From: Paracoccaceae bacterium
GTDB taxonomy: Bacteria; Pseudomonadota; Alphaproteobacteria; Rhodobacterales; Rhodobacteraceae
Assembly: GCA_018607905.1 (NCBI GenBank)
Contig: JABBAP010000067.1
Coordinates: 22,718 to 86,717 of the forward strand
Reading direction: 5' to 3'
DNA: 64,000 nt
Position numbers and translations under genes: made by a program. The notes beneath the pieces are model-generated. The model was given only the letters and a program-made list of their open reading frames with translations. It was not told where the DNA came from and ran no database searches. Of the stretch, positions 27,950 through 35,916 are shown piece by piece; the stretch's first letter is position 1, and every line of letters starts with the position of its first letter.

Positions 27950-29208
27950 GCGTTCAATTACACACACTTTCTAACGGATTTCGCGTTGTTACCGAACACA
28001 TGCCGGGGCTGAAATCGGCATCATTGGGCATTTGGGTCGGGGCAGGCGGACGCCACGAGCGGCCCGAGCAGAACGGCATTGCGCATTTTCTGGAACACAT
28101 GGCGTTTAAGGGCACAAAAAAGCGCAACTCCCTGCAAATTGCTGAGGCAATTGAAGATGTTGGTGGCTATATCAACGCCTATACTAGCCGCGAAATGACC
28201 GCGTATTACGTGCGCGTTTTAGAAAACGACGTGGCGCTGGCGATGGATGTGATTTCGGACATTGTGCTGAATTCGGTTTTTGATCCCGCAGAGGTGGAAA
28301 TTGAACGCGGCGTGATCCTGTCGGAAATCGGTCAATCGCTCGATACGCCAGACGATGTGATTTTTGATTGGCTGCAAGAAGTGTCTTATCCAGATCAACC
28401 GATTGGGCGCACGATTTTGGGGCCAGAGGAACGGGTTCGTTCATTCACCCGCGATGATCTAAAGGCGTTTGTGGCAGAGCAATATCGCCCAGATCAGATG
28501 GTTTTATCTGCGGCGGGGGCTGTGGATCACGATCAGTTGGTGAAAATGGCCGAGGCTGCGTTTGGCGATTTGGAGCGGGGCACATCGCCCATTTTGCAAC
28601 CTGCTGTGTATCACGGCGGCGAACATCGGGTGATTAAGGATTTGGAGCAGGCGCATTTTGCGCTGGCGTTTGAAACCTCCAGCTACCGCGATGATGAGAT
28701 TTATACGGCGCAGGTGTTCTCATTGGCGCTTGGGGGTGGGATGTCGTCCCGTCTGTTCCAAGAAGTGCGTGAAAAACGTGGGCTGTGCTACACGATTTAT
28801 GCGCAGGCTGGTGCTTACGTCGATACGGGCAGCCTGATGATTTATGCGGGCACGTCGGGCAGTGATGTGGCGGAATTGTCCACCTTGTGCATTGATGAAT
28901 TGCGCCGTGCAGCTGACGACATGAGTGAGGCCGAAGTGAACCGTGCGCGTGTTCAAATGAAGGCTGGCATGTTGATGGGGTTGGAAAGCCCGTCGTCGCG
29001 GTGTGAACGCCTTGCGCGGATGGTTATGATCTGGGGTCGGGTGCCTGCGCTTGATGAAGTTGTCGCCAAAATTGACGGCGTTGATCGTGCTGGCGTTGCG
29101 GATTACGGCGCCCGTTTGTGCGCAAGCGGCGTGCCTTCACTGGCGTTGTACGGGCCTGTTGCAGCTGCCCCTGAGGTTGGGATTTTGGCGGATCGCTTGG
29201 CTGCGTAG
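27946..29208 (+). CDS. M16 family zinc peptidase (processing-peptidase-like)
   Basis: Single-domain-pair M16B peptidase related to mitochondrial processing peptidase beta. The inverted zinc motif His47-Phe-Leu-Glu50-His51 is intact in NGIAHFLEHMAFKGT, with the downstream EIGQSLDTPDD and the Gly-rich LALGGGMSSRLFQEVREKRGLCY (in part) that shapes the substrate cleft. 420 aa. The start is TTG 27946, overlapping the thrC stop as TTGA. The thrC-M16 pair is conserved in Rhodobacterales. Substrate unknown. Confidence 0.93.
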   Translation: MSVQLHTLSNGFRVVTEHMPGLKSASLGIWVGAGGRHERPEQNGIAHFLEHMAFKGTKKRNSLQIAEAIEDVGGYINAYTSREMTAYYVRVLENDVALAMDVISDIVLNSVFDPAEVEIERGVILSEIGQSLDTPDDVIFDWLQEVSYPDQPIGRTILGPEERVRSFTRDDLKAFVAEQYRPDQMVLSAAGAVDHDQLVKMAEAAFGDLERGTSPILQPAVYHGGEHRVIKDLEQAHFALAFETSSYRDDEIYTAQVFSLALGGGMSSRLFQEVREKRGLCYTIYAQAGAYVDTGSLMIYAGTSGSDVAELSTLCIDELRRAADDMSEAEVNRARVQMKAGMLMGLESPSSRCERLARMVMIWGRVPALDEVVAKIDGVDRAGVADYGARLCASGVPSLALYGPVAAAPEVGILADRLAA

Positions 29209-29282
29209 GGGCGACGGTTAAAGTTTGACGGGTGGGTCAAAATAAAGAACAATCATCCAATAATTTCCCAAAGGATTTTGAG

Positions 29283-29903
29283 ATGCTACAACTTTTAGAA
29301 CGCCAAGTCGGATTTGACGATGCTTCCATCGGGTTTCCATCTGTAGATACTTGTATGGCGGTGGTTTTGCAGACTGAAACGGGGTTGTTTGGATGGCACA
29401 GTCTAAACACGTCACGTGATGCGATGGAGAAAAATGCAGGCGATTTGCTTATGTTTGTGCGCAGTCAGCCGACGTCTGTTCCCGTTCGTTTGTATGTTGC
29501 AATGAACCGAGAGCAGCATGGGCAAGCCGGCGGTGGGTGGCGTGCGGAATTAGAGGCCATAGCAGAGGGATTGCACTATCATGGTCCTGCAACGGGCATT
29601 GACCTCAAGGTGAATGAGGGAACCTACGTTCAGTTTGAACGCAATGCAGGGTCGCGGACGTGTCAGGTCTCTTACAAGCGGAATTCAAAAATGGATTACG
29701 AGACGTTTGCGACACGTCTTCACGCAAGCTCTATTCGGCATCGCCAATTGGGTGGAGCAAATGGGTTCAAAGAGGTTTATACGTCAGCCGCTGGGGACGG
29801 GAAAACCAAGGTTTATACCAAAGTTCAGACAAACGCGACGTCCGCAAATGGCCAGTTGAATTCAGTTTCAAGTTCGCAAAGTAACTCTATTACCATCGCT
29901 TAA
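29283..29903 (+). CDS. Hypothetical protein, unrecognised
   Basis: 206 aa, no family recognised. ATG 29283 is chosen because AAAGGA lies 7 bases upstream. The frame opens earlier at GTG 29232. Residues 1-100 look folded (MLQLLERQVGFDDASIGFPS, GLFGWHSLNTSRDAME, VRLYVAMNREQHG). The last 35 residues are Ser/Asn/Thr-rich (KVQTNATSANGQLNSVSSSQ) and probably disordered. No signal peptide. It is a single gene between the M16 peptidase and bioY, with more A/T-rich codon use than its neighbours, which hints at acquired DNA. Confidence 0.6.
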   Translation: MLQLLERQVGFDDASIGFPSVDTCMAVVLQTETGLFGWHSLNTSRDAMEKNAGDLLMFVRSQPTSVPVRLYVAMNREQHGQAGGGWRAELEAIAEGLHYHGPATGIDLKVNEGTYVQFERNAGSRTCQVSYKRNSKMDYETFATRLHASSIRHRQLGGANGFKEVYTSAAGDGKTKVYTKVQTNATSANGQLNSVSSSQSNSITIA

Positions 29904-30068
29904 ACCTAAACGGCCTGATGGCAGTGGGATGCGTAACGACTGTTTCGCACAGCGGTCCTTTGTTAGGCTGCTCTCCTTTATCGAAAACTTTCAACCTTTG
30001 GGTTATTCGCACTTGCAGCATTTTTTGACTCTGCTACAAAAACCGCTCAATAACAAAAGGTTATCTCC

Positions 30069-30674
30069 ATGAACTCTACTGTTTCTAATCGTGTCCTGAG
30101 CGATACGTTCTGGTCTGCTGAAGGCGATGCTGTTTGGATCAAACGCGCGCTTTTGGTGATTGCTGGCGTTGCTGTGCTGGCAATTTGTGCAAAGATTAAG
30201 TTTCCGATTTACGGCTCTCCTGTTCCTGTGAGCCTTGGGACGTTTGGCGTTCTGGCTGTGGGCGCGGCCTATGGGCTGCGGCTGGGTCTGGTGACAGTGC
30301 TGGCTTATTTGGCAGTTGGTGCGCTGGGGATGGATGTGTTCTCTGGTTCAAGTGCAGAAAAAGCGGGTTTGGTTTACATGATGGGCGGCACGGGCGGTTA
30401 CCTGTTTGGGTTCGTTTTGGCGACGGCGGCGCTTGGTTTCTTGGCGCAACGTGGCTGGGATCGGTCTGTGATCTGGATGGCTGTGGCGATGATGATCGGC
30501 ACGGTTGCGATCTATGTGCCGGGTCTGTTGTGGCTGAACACGTTTGCAAATGGCTGGGGCCAGACGATGGCTTGGGGGCTGACGCCTTTCATCGTTGGTG
30601 ACGTTCTGAAACTGGCCTTGGCGGCGGTGTTGTTGCCTGCTTTGTGGAAGCTGGTTGGATCTGCGCGCACCTAA
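30069..30674 (+). CDS. bioY: Biotin transporter BioY
   Basis: S component of the biotin ECF transporter, able to bind biotin in the membrane. Six hydrophobic helices. Family marks are AICAKIKFPIYGSPVPVSLGTFGVLAVGAAYG (in part), YLAVGALGMDVFSG and the GGTGGYLFGFVLA loop. 201 aa. It is a solo gene with no bioM/bioN visible here, followed by a strong terminator. I looked for a BioR operator (TTATMKATAA) in the 165-bp upstream gap and did not find one. Confidence 0.95.
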   Translation: MNSTVSNRVLSDTFWSAEGDAVWIKRALLVIAGVAVLAICAKIKFPIYGSPVPVSLGTFGVLAVGAAYGLRLGLVTVLAYLAVGALGMDVFSGSSAEKAGLVYMMGGTGGYLFGFVLATAALGFLAQRGWDRSVIWMAVAMMIGTVAIYVPGLLWLNTFANGWGQTMAWGLTPFIVGDVLKLALAAVLLPALWKLVGSART

Positions 30675-30700
30675 GCGACCAGAAATTTGAACAGATTTTG

Positions 30701-30730
30701 AAGGAGGCCGTTGAGGCCTCCTTTCTTTTT
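30701..30730 (+). terminator. Rho-independent terminator of bioY
   Basis: Perfect 9-bp stem AAGGAGGCC (30701-30709) and GGCCTCCTT (30715-30723), 5-base loop GTTGA, then CTTTTT. It sits 27 bp after the bioY stop and before the pyrE start. Confidence 0.9.
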
Positions 30731-30767
30731 ATGTATGCGGGGGCAAACCAGACAAGGGACCCTGAGC

Positions 30768-31469
30768 ATGTTTTCCAACAATTTTATCGAAAAAGAGATG
30801 ATGGCCGAATTGGCGGCGAAGATGCTGTTGGAAATCAAGGCGGTGAATTTTCGCGCCGATGAACCTTATACCTTTGCCAGTGGGTTGGCGTCGCCGGTTT
30901 ATATTGATTGCCGAAAGCTGATTTCATACCCAGCGATCCGCAGTGCGTTGATGGATTTCGCCGTGGCGACGTTGTACCGCGACGTTGGCTTTGACCAGTT
31001 TGATGCGGCGGCGGGCGGCGAAACGGCGGGTATTCCGTTTGCAGCGTGGATTGCCGAACGGATGAACCTGCCGATGCAATATGTGCGCAAAAAGCCAAAA
31101 GGCTATGGCCGTGATGCGCAGATTGAGGGCGATATTTCCGAGGGTCAGCGGGTTTTGTTGGTTGAGGATTTGACCACGGACGGCGGATCAAAACTGCGGT
31201 TTGCAGAGGCGATCCGCAAAACAGGCGCGAGTTGTGATCACACGCTGGTGGTATTTTATTACGATATTTTCAAGAACACCCACGAGATGCTGGCCGAAAA
31301 TGGGCTGAAGCTGCACTACCTTGTGACGTGGTGGGATGTGTTGAAAGTTGCGCGCGCGCAGGGCGAATTTGACGCCGCCACGCTCGATCAAGTGGAGGCG
31401 TTTTTGAACGCGCCGCTGGAATGGTCCAAGGCAAATGGCGGCGTGTACGAACTGCCCTCCGCGAGCTAG
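30768..31469 (+). CDS. pyrE: Orotate phosphoribosyltransferase
   Basis: Pyrimidine biosynthesis: orotate plus PRPP gives OMP. The PRPP-binding motif [14 protein letters not shown] is clear, with [30 protein letters not shown] and [13 protein letters not shown]. 233 aa, typical of the Rhodobacterales form. ATG 30768 gives the family-like N-terminus [23 protein letters not shown] 30798 is an alternative. The frame opens at 30711 within the bioY terminator, which is unlikely. The stop shares CTAG (31466-31469) with the convergent MFS gene. Confidence 0.95.
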   Translation: MFSNNFIEKEMMAELAAKMLLEIKAVNFRADEPYTFASGLASPVYIDCRKLISYPAIRSALMDFAVATLYRDVGFDQFDAAAGGETAGIPFAAWIAERMNLPMQYVRKKPKGYGRDAQIEGDISEGQRVLLVEDLTTDGGSKLRFAEAIRKTGASCDHTLVVFYYDIFKNTHEMLAENGLKLHYLVTWWDVLKVARAQGEFDAATLDQVEAFLNAPLEWSKANGGVYELPSAS

Positions 31470-32665
31470 GCCGTTTGCGGTTTTGCCCGTTCGTTGATCG
31501 GGATGTGGATCAATGCCGATAGCAGGCCGAGCACGACTGCAGACCACCACATAAGGCTGTAATCGCCAGTGATGTCGTACATGCGACCGCCGAGCCATGC
31601 GCCGATAAAGCTGCCTGTTTGATGGCCCAAAAAGATCATTCCGACCAGTGTGGACAGGAAGGTGAGGCCTTGGGTTTGCGCAACCAACCCCATCGTGAGC
31701 GGGACAGTGGAGAGCCAGAGCACGCCCATAACTGCCGAGAATACGTAGACGCTGGCGGGCGAGATTGGGACCAAAAGGAACGCGGTGATCACGATTGCGC
31801 GGCTGGTGTAAATGGTGGTGAGGGTCCATTTTTTCGACAAATGCTGGCCCGTCCACCCCGCGCCAAACGATCCGATGATGTTGAACAGCCCGATAAGGCC
31901 GAGCGACCAGCCCCCGACAATCACGGCGAGGCCCTTGTCTGCGACATAGGCGGGCAGGTGGGTTGAAATGAACGCGACGTGAAAGCCGCAGACGAAAAAG
32001 CCCAAGAATAGGCAGATGAAGCTGCGATCATTCAGGGCGGATTTGATGGCTTTGCCGAACTCGCCGCTGCTGGCATTGGCGGCTGTGGGTGCGCCGACGC
32101 GGGCGATAAAAATGAGGACGGGCAGGATCAGTAAGAAACTGGCGGCGATGACAAAAATGCCTGTGCGCCAGCCCACATATCCAACAAGGGCGAGCGATGC
32201 GGGGGCAGCGATAAACATGCCAAGCGATGCGGCGGCGGTGCCAAGGCCCATGACGAAACTGCGCTGTTGCGGCGTTACGATTTTGCCCAAAGCGACGATC
32301 ACAACGGGGAAAGAACAGGCCCCTGTGCCCATGCCAACGATGATGCCTGTAAGCACGAAAAGTTGCGGCATATCCACTACGCCGCGCAGATAAAACCCAA
32401 GCGCGGAGAGGATTGCACCAACGGCCAAAACCCGAGCAGAGCCGTAGCGATCGGCGACCATGCCCGCGACGGGTTGGGTAAAGCCCCAGCACAGAGCTTG
32501 GATCGCAACAGAAAGCGAGAACACCTCGCGCCCCCAACCCAGATCGGCGGACATAGGGCGCAGGAACACGCCGAAAGTGGCGGTGAAACCAAAGCCGAGG
32601 AAGGCGACGATACACCCCGCGATGATCGCTGCGGTGATGGGTTTTGGCTGGGTTTGGGTGGTCAT
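31466..32665 (-). CDS. MFS transporter, monocarboxylate/oxalate-formate antiporter like
   Basis: Twelve-helix major facilitator of 399 aa. The first cytoplasmic loop has the MFS signature region ([17 protein letters not shown]) after helix 2. The N-terminal [26 protein letters not shown] opening (quoted in part) and the layout resemble the OFA/monocarboxylate branch. Substrate cannot be told from sequence. It is a single gene, convergent with pyrE and sharing a CTAG stop overlap. Confidence 0.85.
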   Translation of the reverse strand: MTTQTQPKPITAAIIAGCIVAFLGFGFTATFGVFLRPMSADLGWGREVFSLSVAIQALCWGFTQPVAGMVADRYGSARVLAVGAILSALGFYLRGVVDMPQLFVLTGIIVGMGTGACSFPVVIVALGKIVTPQQRSFVMGLGTAAASLGMFIAAPASLALVGYVGWRTGIFVIAASFLLILPVLIFIARVGAPTAANASSGEFGKAIKSALNDRSFICLFLGFFVCGFHVAFISTHLPAYVADKGLAVIVGGWSLGLIGLFNIIGSFGAGWTGQHLSKKWTLTTIYTSRAIVITAFLLVPISPASVYVFSAVMGVLWLSTVPLTMGLVAQTQGLTFLSTLVGMIFLGHQTGSFIGAWLGGRMYDITGDYSLMWWSAVVLGLLSALIHIPINERAKPQTA

Positions 32666-32738
32666 GGCGGTGCTTTTGCGTTGGGTGATGATGTGGGTAG
32701 CCTAGAGCGGCTTGCGCGGGTGGTCTATGGCGAAAAAC

Positions 32739-32779
32739 TGTGGATAAGCGGAGATTTCCTGTGGATGGTCTGTGGATTT
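32739..32779 (+). promoter_or_regulatory. Three phased DnaA-box-like sites
   Basis: TGTGGATAA at 32739-32747 is a perfect DnaA box (reverse complement TTATCCACA). TGTGGATGG (32760) and TGTGGATTT (32771) each differ at two positions. Spacings are 21 and 11 bp, two and one helical turns, on the same strand. They lie about 140-180 bp upstream of the YbjN-domain gene. Confidence 0.5.
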
Positions 32780-32780
32780 A

Positions 32781-32797
32781 GTAAAGTTTTTCTTTAC
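32781..32797. repeat. GTAAAG-N5-CTTTAC palindrome
   Basis: Perfect 6-bp inverted repeat (32781-32786 and 32792-32797) around TTTTT, directly next to the DnaA-box-like cluster. It could be an operator or an AT-rich melting element. The arms are too weak for a terminator. Confidence 0.4.
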
Positions 32798-32918
32798 ATG
32801 AAGCAGGAATAGGCACACCATATCTAGTATGAAAAGCGGAAAGAACCCGCAAACCTTGCGATGTGCACTATGATTTGATGCGCAATCACAAGCAGACGAA
32901 GAATTGAAGGCAGTGGTT

Positions 32919-33422
32919 ATGGCAAGCGTAGAACAGTACCTCGATACGGATGAAATGCATCCAATTGACGTGGTTGAGACCCTTGCTCAGCATTACGATT
33001 GGGCCTTTGATCGCGTTGCAGAAGATCAGATCACGATGGCCATTGAAGGAGCGTGGCGGACCTATTCGATCACGCTGGCGTGGTCTGCGTATGACGAAAC
33101 GCTGCGGATGATTTGCACGTTTGAGATGGACCCACCAGAAGACCGCCTTGGCCCGCTGTATGAATCGCTAAATCTAGCGAATGACAAATGCTGGGCCGGT
33201 GCGTTTTCGCTTTGGCGCGAGCAGCGTTTGATGGTTTATCGGTACGGTTTGATGTTGGGCGGTGGCCAAGCGGCAGCCCCCGAACAGATCGACCAAATGC
33301 TCAGCGCGGCGGTTGTGGCGTGCGAGCGGTTTTACCCCGCATTTCAGCTGGTGTGTTGGGGCAACGAAGATGTCGGCCCCGCCATGGAAATCGCGATGTC
33401 AGAGGCCTATGGCCGCGCCTAG
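32919..33422 (+). CDS. YbjN domain-containing protein
   Basis: 167 aa protein of the YbjN/TY3-sensor family, suggested to act in stress or type III chaperone-like roles. The pattern HPIDVVETLAQHYDWAFDR, then RTYSITLAWSAYDETLRMICTFEMDPPEDR (in part), LNLANDKCWAGAFSLW and the GGGQAA-x-PEQID-x-ML segment fits the family. ATG 32919 has GAAGG upstream; a TTG at 32904 would add five residues. The stop shares CTAG (33419-33422) with the convergent PTP-like gene. Confidence 0.85.
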   Translation: MASVEQYLDTDEMHPIDVVETLAQHYDWAFDRVAEDQITMAIEGAWRTYSITLAWSAYDETLRMICTFEMDPPEDRLGPLYESLNLANDKCWAGAFSLWREQRLMVYRYGLMLGGGQAAAPEQIDQMLSAAVVACERFYPAFQLVCWGNEDVGPAMEIAMSEAYGRA

Positions 33423-33898
33423 TAATCGTCTCCCTGATAGCGGTTGGGTTTGTCTGCGTCCGCTGGATTTGCGATAAAATCAGCCCAAACACCCCCTGGC
33501 CGCCAGATGCCATCCATTTGATCAAACGCAAAATCTTTTTCAGGGCCTTTGCCGCCCTTTGCGTAGCGATAGAAAAACGCGGAAACACGCGCGTTGTAGA
33601 TGCAGTGAACGTGGATTGTTTTGCCCGCCAGCGTTTCGAGTGTTTCGCAGAATTGCGCGAAATCTGCATCCGTGGGGGCGTCGAAATCGACGGGGATATA
33701 GATGTATTCTAGCCCTAGGGCCGCGACGGATTTGGTTTCATCAACCAGCGCGCCTTTGTTGGTGTGGGGGCCAAGATTTACGATATGAGTGACGCCGTTT
33801 GACTTGAGGGTGGCCAATTGCGCCTCGGTCGGTTGGCCGGATGTTGTGATGTTTGCATTGATGCGGCGAAAGTTGATGAAATCTGTTGGGTCGGTCAT
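33419..33898 (-). CDS. Protein-tyrosine-phosphatase-like protein with shortened CX4R loop
   Basis: 159 aa, DUF442/dual-specificity phosphatase fold. The N-terminal NFRRINANITTSGQPTEAQL (in part) and THIVNLGPHTNKGALVDE match the family. The active-site loop reads His-Val-His-Cys99-Ile-Tyr-Asn-Ala-Arg104: four residues between Cys and Arg instead of the canonical five (HCX5R). Similar VHCxxNxRVSAF loops occur in a known subgroup whose activity is unclear, so catalysis is doubtful. ATG 33898 is chosen; the upstream open frame to 34072 is not homologous. Confidence 0.8.
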   Translation of the reverse strand: MTDPTDFINFRRINANITTSGQPTEAQLATLKSNGVTHIVNLGPHTNKGALVDETKSVAALGLEYIYIPVDFDAPTDADFAQFCETLETLAGKTIHVHCIYNARVSAFFYRYAKGGKGPEKDFAFDQMDGIWRPGGVWADFIANPADADKPNRYQGDDY

Positions 33899-34011
33899 TT
33901 TTTTGGCCTTGGGTTGGGGTTGAGTTAAAGATGGGGCGGAGGTGTCGGGTTGGCAAATGAATTTCTTTGATGAAGGGTATTCACAGGATGAATTTGAATG
34001 GGAACAGCGGC

Positions 34012-34656
34012 ATGAATGTTGATTATTGGCTAGGTAAATGGGATCGAAATGAGATTGGGTTCCATGCGGCAAAGGTGAACAAGTTTCTGGCGGCGCACAT
34101 CGGGGCCTTGAATTTGCCGGCTGGCGCGCGGGTTTTTGTGCCTTTGTGTGGCAAGACGCGCGATATGGGTTGGTTGCTGGAACAGGGGTTTGAGGTGGTC
34201 GGTGCTGAGTTGAGCGAATTGGCGATTGTGCAGTTGTTTGAGGATTTGGCGCTGGTTCCCGAGATTGCGGAATTGGGCGATGTGAAGTGGTATTCTGGGA
34301 CGGGGATCACGGTTTTTGTCGGTGATATATTTGATGTTCGCGGCGATATGCTTGGCGAGATTGCGGCCGTTTATGATCGTGCGGCGTTGGTGGCGTTGCC
34401 AGAGGTGGTGCGTGCGGATTATGTGGATCATGTGGCGCGGATTACAGGTGGCGCGCCCCAGATATTGTTGACGTTTGAATATGATCAGGCGGCGATGACA
34501 GGGCCGCCGTTTTCGATCACCGTTGCGATGGTTGAGGCGTTGTTTGCGCCGCAATTTGAGGTGCAGTTGTTGGAGGATGCCACCGTTGAAGGCGGGTTTA
34601 AGGGGCGCATTCCTGCAGTGGAAAAAGCCTGGGTGTTGCGGGCTGCGCGGGCTTGA
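34012..34656 (+). CDS. tpm: Thiopurine S-methyltransferase
   Basis: SAM-dependent methyltransferase of the TPMT family, which in bacteria methylates selenium, tellurium or thiopurine substrates. Family marks: YWLGKWDRNEIGFHAAKVN (in part), RVFVPLCGKTRDMGWLLEQG (SAM motif I variant), VVGAELSELAI, VYDRAALVALP and the C-terminal WVLRA. 214 aa. ATG 34012 starts the family N-terminus. ATGs at 33967 and 33988 would add 8-15 residues. proC starts 59 bp later. Confidence 0.92.
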   Translation: MNVDYWLGKWDRNEIGFHAAKVNKFLAAHIGALNLPAGARVFVPLCGKTRDMGWLLEQGFEVVGAELSELAIVQLFEDLALVPEIAELGDVKWYSGTGITVFVGDIFDVRGDMLGEIAAVYDRAALVALPEVVRADYVDHVARITGGAPQILLTFEYDQAAMTGPPFSITVAMVEALFAPQFEVQLLEDATVEGGFKGRIPAVEKAWVLRAARA

Positions 34657-34714
34657 ACTTCGCGAGGGTATCGCCCAAGGTTGCGCCAGAATGGGCGCAG
34701 TTTTTGGAGAGAAC

Positions 34715-35536
34715 ATGTCGTTAGAGCGTGTGAATGCAGGTGGTTTGGTTTTGCTTGGATGTGGCAAGATGGGGTCTGCGATGTTGCAAGGGTGGCTGGC
34801 AGAGGGGGTTGATCCGAAATCGGTGGCGATCCTTGATCCGCACCCGTCTGATTGGGTCGTTGGTTTGCAGGGGCGTGGTGTTGCGTTGAACGGCGATCTG
34901 CCTGCGGTTCCCGCCGTGTGTATCGTCGCGGTAAAGCCGCAAATGATGGGCGATGCGTTGCCCCGATTGCAGGCACTGGGGAATGGTTCAACGGTGTTTA
35001 TTTCTGTGGCCGCGGGCACGCCGATCGCTGCGTTTGCGGCAGTTTTAGGAGATAAAACACCGATCATTCGGGCGATGCCAAATACGCCAGCGGCGGTGTC
35101 CAAAGGGATTACCGCGTTGATTGGGAACGAAAATATCGCTGAAGAAGATATGGCGATGGCCGAGGGGTTGTTGCAGGCGGTTGGCCAAACGGTGCGCTTG
35201 GATGATGAAAGCCAAATGGACGCGGTGACGGCTGTGTCTGGCTCTGGCCCTGCGTATGTTTTTCATTTGATCGAAACATTGGCGGCGGCGGGCGTGGCCG
35301 AGGGGCTGCCAGCTGAATTGGCGATGCAATTGGCCAAAGCGACGGTTGCAGGGGCGGGCGTTTTGGCGGAATTGGCACAGGAAGATCCGAGCCAGTTGCG
35401 GTTGAATGTGACGTCGCCTGCGGGGACAACTGCGGCGGCGTTGGAGGTTTTGATGGACACTGAGAACGGGTTTCTGCCCTTGTTAAAACGCGGTGTAAAA
35501 GCGGCGGCGGATCGCAGCAGGGAGTTGGCAAAATGA
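34715..35536 (+). CDS. proC: Pyrroline-5-carboxylate reductase
   Basis: Last step of proline synthesis, NAD(P)H-dependent. Rossmann motif VLLGCGKMGSAML, VAVKPQMM, RAMPNTPAAVSKGITAL, and the signature VSGSGPAYVFHLIETLAAAGVAEGL (in part) are all present. 273 aa. ATG 34715 follows GGAGAGAAC. The long open frame from 34523 overlaps tpm and is not used. The stop overlaps csaA by ATGA. Confidence 0.96.
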   Translation: MSLERVNAGGLVLLGCGKMGSAMLQGWLAEGVDPKSVAILDPHPSDWVVGLQGRGVALNGDLPAVPAVCIVAVKPQMMGDALPRLQALGNGSTVFISVAAGTPIAAFAAVLGDKTPIIRAMPNTPAAVSKGITALIGNENIAEEDMAMAEGLLQAVGQTVRLDDESQMDAVTAVSGSGPAYVFHLIETLAAAGVAEGLPAELAMQLAKATVAGAGVLAELAQEDPSQLRLNVTSPAGTTAAALEVLMDTENGFLPLLKRGVKAAADRSRELAK

Positions 35537-35874
35537 GCGATGAGATCGGGTTTGATGATTTCCTGAAGGTCGATATTCGGGTCGGGACAATCACGCGCGC
35601 CGAGCCGTTTCCCGAGGCGCGCAAGCCTGCGATTAAGCTGTGGGTCGATTTTGGTGGCGAGCTGGGGGAGAAGAAATCCTCGGCGCAGATTACCAAACAT
35701 TACACGGTGGAGAGTTTGGTGGGGCGGCAAGTGATGGCTGTGGTGAATTTTCCACCCCGTCAGATCGGGCCGATGCGATCTGAAATTCTGGTGTTGGGTG
35801 TTTCAGATGCAGAGGACGGGATTGTGTTGTTAAGCCCAGATCAAAATGTGCCCAATGGCGGGCGGATGCATTAG
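35533..35874 (+). CDS. csaA: tRNA-binding protein CsaA
   Basis: Small homodimeric EMAPII/OB-fold tRNA-binding protein with chaperone-like activity. It shows FLKVDIRVGTITRAEPFPEARKPA (in part), KKSSAQITKHYTVESLVGRQ (in part), VNFPPRQIGPMRSEVL-like VNFPPRQIGPMRSEILVLG (in part) and VLLSPDQNVPNGGRM. 113 aa. It is coupled to proC by ATGA, a common Rhodobacterales pair. Confidence 0.93.
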   Translation: MSDEIGFDDFLKVDIRVGTITRAEPFPEARKPAIKLWVDFGGELGEKKSSAQITKHYTVESLVGRQVMAVVNFPPRQIGPMRSEILVLGVSDAEDGIVLLSPDQNVPNGGRMH

Positions 35875-35890
35875 ATTTGTGGCGTTGGGA

Positions 35891-35916
35891 TTTGAGTATT
35901 TGAGGACAAAAGAAAC
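35891..35916 (+). repeat. Dispersed intergenic motif, best copy
   Basis: TTTGAGTATTT followed by a short gap and GGACAAAAGAAAC, ending at the ATG of the next gene. It matches 19352-19377 at all but three of 26 positions. The GAGGA inside it can serve as the ribosome-binding site of the downstream gene. Confidence 0.55.

Noticed and set aside
29904..30068. BioR operator upstream of bioY
   Set aside because: No TTATMKATAA-type site is present in the gap.
32739..32797. Possible replication origin from the DnaA-box cluster
   Set aside because: Only one perfect box and no origin-associated genes (hemE, dnaA, dnaN, parAB, repABC) nearby; a regulatory site is more likely.
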